Source: Anaerolineaceae bacterium UBA5224
GTDB taxonomy: Bacteria > Chloroflexota > Anaerolineae > Anaerolineales > Anaerolineaceae
Reading direction: 5' to 3'
Assembly: GCA_002409365.1 (NCBI GenBank)
Contig: DHUW01000047.1
Span: 22,097 to 30,176 of the forward strand
Length of the DNA stretch: 8,080 nucleotides
In this document: positions 1-6,020 of the stretch, one piece after another
Layout of the letters: each line of letters begins with the position of its first letter
How positions within the stretch are numbered: the stretch's first letter is position 1
Position numbers and translations under genes: made by a program
The notes under the pieces: model-generated
Databases searched by the model: none
Told to the model about the DNA's origin: nothing
What the model saw: the letters and a program-made list of their open reading frames with translations, nothing else

Positions 1-1169
1 TTCAACGTATCTGCGCGTTTGATGATATCTTTGCCGAATCGTTCGCGCAGGTCATCGACAGCTTTGGTCAGGTCTTCTCTTTTACTACCATCATCATCAA
101 ACAATCCGAGCTGACGATGAGGTTTGTCCAGGTTGGTTACCCCCACACCAAGCAGCCTGACAGCGCGTCCCCTGGACCAATGCTTCAGAAACAGGTCTTG
201 AGCAGTATCGAAGATATCCTGGTCAAGATTGGTGCATTCCTTCATGCTGGTCTGGCGGGTGTAAGTAGAAAAATCAGCATAGCGGATCTTGATCTGAACG
301 ACAGTACCGGCTAATTCTGCCTTGCGTAGTCGCGATCCTACTTTTTCAGATAGGCCATGCAGAATTCGCAGCAAACTTTCTTCATCGTCCTGGTCTTCAT
401 GAAAGGTCATTTCATTACTGACTGATTTGGGATCACCACTTTCAGGATGAATCGGAGTGTTATCAATTCCTTTTGCCCTGCGGCGCATCGATTCGCCATG
501 TTGAACAAAGTAATTCTTGAGATCTGTATCACTTAATGCTGCCAGCCTGCCAATTGTAGTGATCCCCCGTTGACGAAGGTGAGCTGCTGTTTTCGGACCA
601 ACTCCCCAAAGTGCCTGAATATCAAGTGGTGCCAAAAATTCCTCTTCTTTGCCTGGCTCTATTACCGTTATCTTTTGAGGAGCACATCCGGTTCTAACCT
701 GTTTTTTGCCATAATCGTTTGCCATTTTTGCTACCAGACGGCTGGTTGCACAGCCCAGCGAACAGGGAAGCCCGGTTTTCTGCATCACTCTCTTCTGCAA
801 ATCGATCGCGATTGAGCCAATAGGTTGGGGCATATCGCTAACATCCAGGAAGGCTTCGTCAATTGAAACCGGTTCAACGATCGGAGTTGTGTCGCGTAAA
901 ATATCCATCACCTGCTTGGAATACTGACTGTAATGTCGAAAACCGCTGCGAACGAGCAGGAGGTCTGGTACTAATTTGAGCGCCTCGCGTGTGGGCATGG
1001 CAGAGCGGACTCCTCGCATCCTTGCGGCATAAGAAGCCGAGGTAATTACCCCACGACCACTGGGGTTGCCCCCTACGGCAAATACTTTCCCTTTAAGTGA
1101 AGGATCTAGCAACTCTTCCACTGAACAGAAGAAAGCATCAAGATCGAGGTGAATGATTTTACGTTCCAT
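1..1169 (-). CDS. dinB: DNA polymerase IV (Y-family translesion polymerase), 3' end cut by window edge
   Basis: Error-prone Y-family polymerase that extends primers past damaged template bases, working with the sliding clamp. I translated 389 codons without a stop before the left edge; the family is usually 350-420 aa, so little is missing. The N-terminus reads MERKIIHLDLDAFFCSVE. D9 and the D104-E105 pair of the SIDEAFLD motif match the E. coli metal ligands D8, D103 and E104, and F14 matches the steric-gate F13. A thumb helix-hairpin-helix lies near W188-G191 (WGVGPKTAAHL). The little finger starts around V250 (SVSNEMTF). QLGLF at 353-357 is a beta-clamp binding motif, followed by at least 32 more residues. 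The usual 'NK.LAK' stretch of the palm is TSRLVAK (142-148) here. The ATG at 1169 is fixed by homology, but no Shine-Dalgarno precedes it. It lies 38 bp downstream of gyrB on the same strand, with a terminator in between. Confidence 0.95.
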   Translation of the reverse strand, partial: MERKIIHLDLDAFFCSVEELLDPSLKGKVFAVGGNPSGRGVITSASYAARMRGVRSAMPTREALKLVPDLLLVRSGFRHYSQYSKQVMDILRDTTPIVEPVSIDEAFLDVSDMPQPIGSIAIDLQKRVMQKTGLPCSLGCATSRLVAKMANDYGKKQVRTGCAPQKITVIEPGKEEEFLAPLDIQALWGVGPKTAAHLRQRGITTIGRLAALSDTDLKNYFVQHGESMRRRAKGIDNTPIHPESGDPKSVSNEMTFHEDQDDEESLLRILHGLSEKVGSRLRKAELAGTVVQIKIRYADFSTYTRQTSMKECTNLDQDIFDTAQDLFLKHWSRGRAVRLLGVGVTNLDKPHRQLGLFDDDGSKREDLTKAVDDLRERFGKDIIKRADTL

Positions 1170-1176
1170 GGCATAT

Positions 1177-1204
1177 AAAAATCGCCTGCTTGCGCAGGCG
1201 ATTT
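1177..1204 (-). terminator. Intrinsic terminator after gyrB
   Basis: Read on the minus strand, 4 nt after the gyrB stop comes the arm AAATCGCCTGC (1204-1194), the loop GCAA (1193-1190) and the perfectly complementary arm GCAGGCGATTT (1189-1179), running into a five-T tract (1181-1177). The 11-bp GC-rich stem, GNRA-type tetraloop and T-tract make a strong Rho-independent terminator for gyrB transcripts. It occupies nearly the whole 38-bp gap to dinB. The T-tract is weak in the plus direction, so I call it minus-strand only. Confidence 0.88.
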
Positions 1205-1207
1205 GAT

Positions 1208-3121
1208 TTAGACATCCAGGTTGCGAACCTCTTTGGCATGCGTCTGGATAAAGCGGCGGCGGGGTGGTACCAGGGATCCCATGAGCATGTCAAAAGTCTG
1301 GTCTGCTTCAACGGCGTCTTCGATTTCGACCTGAAGCATGGTTCGGTTTTCCGGGTTCATGGTAGTTTCCCAAAGCTGTTCCGGGTTCATCTCACCAAGA
1401 CCTTTATAGCGGGATAAGGAGATCTTTGATTTCCCGCCCATTTTCGCAGAAAGCGCCTCCATCTCCTCGTCGCTATATGCATAAGCGATCTGGTTGCGGT
1501 AGCTAAGGCGATAAAGCGGTGGTTGTGCGATGAAAAGATGCCCTTCCTCAATCAAGGGCTGCATGTAGCGGAAGAAAAAAGTTAATAACAATGTACGAAT
1601 ATGGGCACCGTCAACATCAGCATCGGTCATGATGATCACTTTGCCATAACGCAGACCTTTGGTGTCAAAAGAATCGCCGATACCAGTGCCAAGCGCAGAG
1701 ACCAGAGACCTGATCTCCCGGTTGCCTAAAATTCTATCAAGACGGGCACGCTCAGTGTTGAGGATCTTCCCACGTAAGGGCAGAATAGCCTGGAAATGGC
1801 GGTCACGTCCTTGCTTGGCAGAACCGCCTGCGGATTCACCTTCTACGATAAACATTTCGGATTTGGCTGGGTCCCGTTCGGAGCAATCTGCCAATTTTCC
1901 TGGGAGTGTCATCGATTCGAGTGCCGACTTACGGATGACCAGGTCGCGTGCTTTTTTGGCTGCATCCCTGGCGCGTGCTGAAGTGAGACATTTCTGGATG
2001 ATAGCTTTCCCTGCACTGGGGTTTTCATCCAGGAAGGCAGCCATGGTCTCTCCAACGACCTGCTGTGTATAGGTCTGGGCATCGGTGTTCATCAGTTTGA
2101 CTTTGGTCTGACTTTCAAACTGAGGGTCAGGGTGCTTTATGCTGATAATCGCTGTCAGTCCTTCGCGAGTGTCTTCACCGCTAAAATTGGGGTCAGATTC
2201 TTTCAAGTTGCCCGATTTGCGACCGTAGTCATTGATACTGCGGGTGATGGCAGCTCGCAGACCGGTAAGGTGTGTACCACCGTCGCCTGTATTGATCGTG
2301 TTGGCGAAGCTGTAGATCGATTCGGAATAGGTATCGGTGTACTGGACGGCAAATTCAATGTTGATACCGGCGATCTCTTTTTCGCCATAGATCATGGGAT
2401 GCAAAACTTCCTTATTGCGGTTGACGTAACGGGCAAATGAGGCGATCCCACCTTCAAAATGAAAAGTCATTTCCCTGCCAGTACGTTCGTCCAGCAATTT
2501 GATACTGACCCCTCGGGTAACAAAAGCCATCTCGCGGAAGCGTTGGGCAAGTGTCTCAAATCGGTAGGTTACATCTTCATGGAAGATACCTCGATCGTAG
2601 CGAAATGTTGTCGAGGTCCCGGTTTCGTCACCCTTATAAGTTCCGACGCTCTTTACTGTATCCTGGGGAATGCCCTTTTCATAGCGCTGGAAATAGATGT
2701 TATTGTCTCTGCGGACTGTGACCTCACACCACTCGGATAAAGCGTTCACTGCTGAGACCCCAACACCGTGCAGACCACCGGAAACCTTATAGCTTCCGCC
2801 GCCAAATTTACCACCTGCATGCAGAACGGTCATGACCACCTGCAGGGCAGAGATTTTCTTCTCGGGGTGGATCCCGACTGGAATACCGCGGCCATTATCT
2901 TTGACCGTAACGCTTTCATCCGGATGAATTATGACCGAAATTTCAGTTGCGCTGCCCGCCAGGGCTTCGTCAATCGAGTTGTCGACTACTTCAAAAATTA
3001 GATGGTGCAGCGCTTTCGAGTCTGTTCCACCGACATACATGCCTGGCCGGCGGCGGACAGCCTCAAGCCCTTCCAACACCTGAATGGCTTCTGCTTCGTA
3101 GTTAGTTGAATTATTTTTCAA
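1208..3121 (-). CDS. gyrB: DNA gyrase subunit B
   Basis: ATPase and TOPRIM subunit of the A2B2 gyrase that introduces negative supercoils. Numbered from the first in-frame ATG (3154), the GHKL ATPase shows the EVVDNSIDEALAG motif with E55 (catalytic base) and N59, DNGRGIP with D86, and the GGLHGVG nucleotide loop. QTKVKL follows in the transducer. The TOPRIM domain has the catalytic Glu in EGESAGG (E438) and DADVDG (D511, D513, D515). The C-terminal end EVRNLDV is gyrase-like, which favours GyrB over ParE. There is no large insertion in the TOPRIM domain. I prefer the TTG at 3121 (637 aa). GGAG at 3132-3129 is 7 nt before it, the reading frame then begins just after the upstream stop, and the 11 extra residues of the ATG form (MKQQVFERRKI) do not look like gyrase. 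The ATG at 3154 (648 aa) would overlap the upstream gene by 20 bp and has no visible Shine-Dalgarno. The residue after E-G is Glu where most gyrases have Asp. Confidence 0.96.
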   Translation of the reverse strand: MKNNSTNYEAEAIQVLEGLEAVRRRPGMYVGGTDSKALHHLIFEVVDNSIDEALAGSATEISVIIHPDESVTVKDNGRGIPVGIHPEKKISALQVVMTVLHAGGKFGGGSYKVSGGLHGVGVSAVNALSEWCEVTVRRDNNIYFQRYEKGIPQDTVKSVGTYKGDETGTSTTFRYDRGIFHEDVTYRFETLAQRFREMAFVTRGVSIKLLDERTGREMTFHFEGGIASFARYVNRNKEVLHPMIYGEKEIAGINIEFAVQYTDTYSESIYSFANTINTGDGGTHLTGLRAAITRSINDYGRKSGNLKESDPNFSGEDTREGLTAIISIKHPDPQFESQTKVKLMNTDAQTYTQQVVGETMAAFLDENPSAGKAIIQKCLTSARARDAAKKARDLVIRKSALESMTLPGKLADCSERDPAKSEMFIVEGESAGGSAKQGRDRHFQAILPLRGKILNTERARLDRILGNREIRSLVSALGTGIGDSFDTKGLRYGKVIIMTDADVDGAHIRTLLLTFFFRYMQPLIEEGHLFIAQPPLYRLSYRNQIAYAYSDEEMEALSAKMGGKSKISLSRYKGLGEMNPEQLWETTMNPENRTMLQVEIEDAVEADQTFDMLMGSLVPPRRRFIQTHAKEVRNLDV

Positions 3122-3128
3122 AATTTTT

Positions 3129-3132
3129 CTCC
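3129..3132 (-). promoter_or_regulatory. Ribosome binding site deciding the gyrB start
   Basis: GGAG on the minus strand lies between the stop of the upstream membrane-protein gene (TGA, 3137-3135) and the TTG at 3121-3119, with a 7-nt spacer. It fits initiation at TTG and would lie inside the coding sequence if the ATG at 3154 were used. Confidence 0.65.
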
Positions 3133-3134
3133 GC

Positions 3135-4127
3135 TCAAACACCTGTTGCTTCATTCACAGATGTTTCTGTTAATATGGATTCGCGCACGCAATTGCGAGC
3201 ATCGATATAAAAGTAAAAACTTGCGATTAAAAAGATCGTGGTGACCAAAGCATGACCAAGGATGCTTATGATCAGCATCCAGGAACCATCTTTGGGAACT
3301 TGCCAAAGAAAGTTTGTTGCATAGGTGCCCAGGAAAGCAAGCATGATAAAAAGGGATGTTTTCCCATTGGTAGGTCTGACAGTTCCAATGCTTGCCCTGG
3401 CGGCACTTACAAAACTGCTTCCCGACAATAAAATTTCATGGGCAGTAAAGGTTAGGGGAATAAAAAAAGAAATCACCCCAAGGCTCAACATAAAGTAACC
3501 AAGCGTGCCCAGAAATGGCAGGAAAGAGCTGAGGATGGATATCAGCAAAAGTATCGGCGAAATAATGAAAATCCCAAACAGAAGGATCACGGTCGGGATC
3601 GCAAGCAAAGAGAACAGCCGGTTTAATAAATCTTCCTTTTTTCCAACCGAACCATTACCTCGGACAGAATTTCGAATCAGGAAAAAGAAAAGTGTTCCAA
3701 GCAAGAAACCAATCAGAGAAAAACCGAGAATATAAAGTAAGGAACTGCCCAGGGAGCCTACCTGGCGGCTCGCAAATTCGCCAATTGGGTTGGCTTCCAT
3801 CGGCCGGAAGGCCAACAGGCTCGGAACGCCGATCGGAAAACTGCGCAGGAAAGCTGTCAGGCTGAAGTTTTTTACAGTCTCGAGGACAGCCGAACTCATC
3901 TCTTCCCATGACTTAAGCATATCTGCGGTTGTGCCAGGTGGAAAGATAATACCTTTGATCATTGCTTCTACCTGGTTGGTTATCAGCAGTCGCTTTCCAA
4001 ACAAAAAGAAAAGGTCGAGTCCGATCGGGAAAAGCAACAGGTAAACGTGTGCAGCAAGAGTCTCATACCCTTGCTTGATCGCATCAAAAATTTTGGGCTG
4101 TTTTTTAGCCGGAACTACAAATCTCAT
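3135..4127 (-). CDS. Unrecognised polytopic membrane protein upstream of gyrB
   Basis: I do not recognise a named family. The 330-aa protein has about six hydrophobic segments, near residues 26-45, 129-151, 172-195, 200-228, 258-276 and 284-308. A long, more polar loop (46-128) lies between the first two. The stretch 236-263 (SSFVSAARASIGTVRPTNG...) and the final helix ending in FYFYIDARN are reminiscent of broad multi-helix families that have a 'yAlr.S...v' loop and a terminal 'Y.D.R' motif. That is a resemblance only. The frame is open back to 4253, but the upstream 42 residues are polar and un-family-like. MRFVVPAKK at 4127 is the better start because a TATAAT box (4142-4137) lies 9 nt before it, which suggests a leaderless mRNA. 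The gene ends 13 nt before the preferred gyrB start, so the two are probably one transcript. Confidence 0.8.
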   Translation of the reverse strand: MRFVVPAKKQPKIFDAIKQGYETLAAHVYLLLFPIGLDLFFLFGKRLLITNQVEAMIKGIIFPPGTTADMLKSWEEMSSAVLETVKNFSLTAFLRSFPIGVPSLLAFRPMEANPIGEFASRQVGSLGSSLLYILGFSLIGFLLGTLFFFLIRNSVRGNGSVGKKEDLLNRLFSLLAIPTVILLFGIFIISPILLLISILSSFLPFLGTLGYFMLSLGVISFFIPLTFTAHEILLSGSSFVSAARASIGTVRPTNGKTSLFIMLAFLGTYATNFLWQVPKDGSWMLIISILGHALVTTIFLIASFYFYIDARNCVRESILTETSVNEATGV

Positions 4128-4136
4128 AATCAATAA

Positions 4137-4145
4137 ATTATACCA
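4137..4145 (-). promoter_or_regulatory. Extended -10 promoter for the membrane protein-gyrB unit
   Basis: On the minus strand the sequence is TGG-TATAAT, a consensus -10 hexamer (4142-4137) with the TGn extension (4145-4143). No good -35 stands 16-18 bp upstream. Transcription starting about 7 nt downstream would begin near 4130, some 3 nt before the ATG at 4127, and there is no Shine-Dalgarno. Confidence 0.6.
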
Positions 4146-4188
4146 TTTAACCTGAAATATTGCATCTGCTTGGTTCAGCAATTTCTCA

Positions 4189-4213
4189 CAGACGAAAAAA
4201 TTCGCTGTTTTTT
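4189..4213 (+). terminator. Possible plus-strand terminator or attenuator in the divergent gap
   Basis: CAG (4189-4191), a bulged A, CGAA (4193-4196), an AAAA loop, TTCGCTG (4201-4207) and then six Ts (4208-4213). The stem has 7 bp with one bulge and only moderate GC, so it is a weak candidate. It faces the gene at 4295, but nothing upstream on the plus strand is coding. It could stop antisense transcription leaving the gyrB block, or it may be chance. Confidence 0.3.
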
Positions 4214-4279
4214 CTTGAGTCTGACCGAAATTGGGTATTTCTGGATTCCTCACCTAACATAAGGCTTTTATTTAGAAGG

Positions 4280-4288
4280 TGATAAAAT
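4280..4288 (+). promoter_or_regulatory. Extended -10 promoter for the 4295 gene
   Basis: TGA-TAAAAT, with the TG extension at 4280-4281 and the -10 hexamer at 4283-4288, ends 6 nt before the ATG at 4295. The expected start site falls on the A of that ATG. There is no recognisable -35. AAGGTG at 4276-4281 is 13 nt from the ATG, too far for a good Shine-Dalgarno. Confidence 0.55.
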
Positions 4289-4294
4289 TTTACC

Positions 4295-5122
4295 ATGCAA
4301 AACGAACGAAATCAAAATCTATACCTGAACCGTTTTAGTATTCTGTTGGCTTTCCTTGCACTCGGATTCGCCCTGGTCTATCTCTTGCCAACGGAAAATG
4401 ATACAGCTACAGGAAACATTCTCGGGATTCAATTTGAACTTTCATTCTACAACTTCATTCCTTTTTTGCTGGCAATGCTGACAGTTGTTGGGACTGTTTG
4501 GGTTTTCTCGGTGCACCCAATTTGGAAGCGCGAAAGGCTAAGTTTCTTTCGCTTGATCCCACACCTGATGTTGCCTTTCATTGCAACTTTGATCCTGGCA
4601 ATTGTGCTCAGGCAATCTGCTCGTAGCCCAATCTGGTGGGTGGTTTTTCTTACTGGTTACACGATTATTACCCTTCTACTTAGGGCTGAATACGTTTTGA
4701 TTGAGGGTGCCGGTATCAATTCGTTGGGCTACTCTGTTTTGGTGATCAGTGCTGCTTTTGGGCTTTTTCTCTTGCTGACAATTGCCCTTAAAAACAGCAA
4801 TGTACGTATGATCGCGCAGTTTTTACTGATTTTCTTCTCTGCCTTATTTGTTTCATTCCGCTTATTAAGCCTGCAGGAAGGGAACAAAGACCCAATTTTG
4901 AAAGCGTTGCTGGCATCCATGATGGTCGTACAGTTGTCGGTTGCACTGCACTATGTCTTCATTCCCCCGGTTCAATACGGATTGCTGCTCACAGGATTAC
5001 TTTACAGTCTTTCAAGTTGGCTGAGTCAATTTAATCCGGAAAAAAAATGGCACCAATACCTTGAACCGATATTGATGTCATTGATCACGATTGCGATGGT
5101 TGTGGTAAGTTTATTCGTCTGA
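4295..5122 (+). CDS. Unrecognised multi-spanning membrane protein
   Basis: 275 aa, almost entirely hydrophobic, with about eight or nine likely transmembrane helices near 14-31, 53-73, 88-105, 113-130, 144-165, 172-190, 202-222, 226-242 and 257-274. Short polar connections include VHPIWKRERL (73-82), LQEGNKDP (193-200) and NPEKKWHQ (247-254). I see no signature of a transporter, protease or kinase, no cysteine pair and no soluble domain, so no function is assigned. The frame is continuous, begins with MQNERNQN at the only sensible ATG, and is preceded by a -10 box at leaderless spacing. It is divergent from the membrane protein-gyrB unit across a 167-bp gap. Its last 12 bp overlap the end of the leftward hydrolase gene. 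Confidence 0.82.
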   Translation: MQNERNQNLYLNRFSILLAFLALGFALVYLLPTENDTATGNILGIQFELSFYNFIPFLLAMLTVVGTVWVFSVHPIWKRERLSFFRLIPHLMLPFIATLILAIVLRQSARSPIWWVVFLTGYTIITLLLRAEYVLIEGAGINSLGYSVLVISAAFGLFLLLTIALKNSNVRMIAQFLLIFFSALFVSFRLLSLQEGNKDPILKALLASMMVVQLSVALHYVFIPPVQYGLLLTGLLYSLSSWLSQFNPEKKWHQYLEPILMSLITIAMVVVSLFV

Positions 5123-5959
5123 TTCTTCTTTCAACTTCTTCAATTCAGTAAGATACAGCCACTGTAGGTTGCGTATGTGCAGATCTTGCGCGAGACCACC
5201 CATGCTGATGCGGGTCTTGCCGCTGTCTTCCACGGATTGTGAGCGCAGGAATCCCAAAGGATCGCGGCGTCGGTGGGCAGCTTTTACAAGTTTGCGCACA
5301 GATTTGAGATAGTCGAGATGGCTAGTGGTAACTTCCTCAATTTCACCTCGCAGCACGACATCCCCATGTCCCTGGATGATGTTTTCGAGGCCCATATTTC
5401 CGATCTCTGTTATGGTATTGGTCAGAACATCAATATCTCCGCCCACAAAGTATGGAATAGGCATATAAGCGTCGCCACTGAAAAGAATGCGATCATCTTC
5501 AAGCAAAACAGAGACTCCATCTTCGGAATGTCCGGGGGTCGCAAAGACCTTGATATGCTTTTTTCCAATGCGAAGAAACAAGGAGCCTTGGGCTATCGTG
5601 ATCTGTGGTTCCTTAATGCACAAGCTGCGGAACAAGGGATTTTCCTTGCTGGACTCAGCGAGAGCGCTCTGACTACGAGTGAGCATCAATTCACGACAAA
5701 GCTCATGCCCGATCACGGTTGCATTCGGGAAGATGCAATTGCCCCAACAATGGTCGGCGTGGTGATGAGTGTTGACAACATACCGGACAGGAACCATGAG
5801 TTCGTCTTCGATATAACTTTTTATTTCTGGGGTTTCTTCCGGCATTAAAGTGTCAATCAGGACTGCCCATTGCGGACCGATGATCACACCAGCAGTAACC
5901 TGTGCATATACATCACTCTGAAACCAATAAACATTATCCGACACCCGCTCTTTTTGCAT
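5111..5959 (-). CDS. MBL-fold metallo-hydrolase
   Basis: A metallo-beta-lactamase-superfamily hydrolase of 282 aa with a complete dinuclear metal site. The ligands are H65, H67, D69 and H70 (the HxHxDH motif in THHHADHCWGN), H144 in TPGHSEDG, bridging D163 in FSGDAYM and H198 in QGHGDVV. The N-terminal strands (NVYWF, AVLIDT) are typical of the fold. A charged helical tail of about 70 residues follows, with no second domain. There is no signal peptide, so it should be cytoplasmic. The substrate cannot be read from sequence: the superfamily includes thioesterases, lactonases, glyoxalase II and lactamases. I chose ATG 5959 over the in-frame TTG at 5965 because GAGGTG (5972-5967) is 7 nt from the ATG but only 1-2 nt from the TTG. 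The gene has its own promoter, lies 61 bp after the surface-protein gene, and overlaps the convergent membrane-protein gene by 12 bp. Confidence 0.92.
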   Translation of the reverse strand: MQKERVSDNVYWFQSDVYAQVTAGVIIGPQWAVLIDTLMPEETPEIKSYIEDELMVPVRYVVNTHHHADHCWGNCIFPNATVIGHELCRELMLTRSQSALAESSKENPLFRSLCIKEPQITIAQGSLFLRIGKKHIKVFATPGHSEDGVSVLLEDDRILFSGDAYMPIPYFVGGDIDVLTNTITEIGNMGLENIIQGHGDVVLRGEIEEVTTSHLDYLKSVRKLVKAAHRRRDPLGFLRSQSVEDSGKTRISMGGLAQDLHIRNLQWLYLTELKKLKEESDE

Positions 5960-5966
5960 TCCCAAT

Positions 5967-5972
5967 CACCTC
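5967..5972 (-). promoter_or_regulatory. Shine-Dalgarno of the hydrolase gene
   Basis: GAGGTG on the minus strand, 7 nt before the ATG at 5959. It selects this ATG over the TTG at 5965. It is the clearest ribosome binding site in the window. Confidence 0.8.
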
Positions 5973-5988
5973 AATATGGATGGGAGAT

Positions 5989-6017
5989 AGAATAGCATAA
6001 AGAAAAACAATTGTCAA
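5989..6017 (-). promoter_or_regulatory. Sigma-70-type promoter of the hydrolase gene
   Basis: On the minus strand there is a perfect TTGACA -35 (6017-6012), a 17-bp spacer, and TATTCT as the -10 (5994-5989) preceded by TGC as an extended -10 element. The predicted start near 5982 gives a leader of about 22 nt that contains the Shine-Dalgarno. The -35 begins 3 nt after the stop of the upstream surface-protein gene. No terminator separates the two genes, so read-through is also possible. Confidence 0.75.
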
Positions 6018-6020
6018 AAA

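Noticed and set aside
1659..2072. 137-codon plus-strand open frame within gyrB
   Set aside because: Antisense to the conserved TOPRIM region of gyrB; a shadow frame with no start signal.
4128..4253. 42-residue N-terminal extension of the membrane protein upstream of gyrB
   Set aside because: The extension is polar and atypical, has no ribosome site, and would put the TATAAT box inside the coding sequence. The ATG at 4127 fits the promoter better.
4251..4281. CACCT...AGGTG inverted repeat with inner ATAA/TTAT upstream of the 4295 gene
   Set aside because: The inner and outer arms do not share the same dyad axis and several positions mismatch; too weak to call an operator.
5273..5848. 191-codon open frame on the plus strand
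   Set aside because: It lies entirely opposite the hydrolase gene, whose complete metal-binding motifs prove the minus strand is coding. The translated product has no domain-like pattern.
5960..5965. TTG start for the hydrolase gene
   Set aside because: The GAGGTG ribosome site is only 1-2 nt from this TTG but 7 nt from the ATG at 5959.
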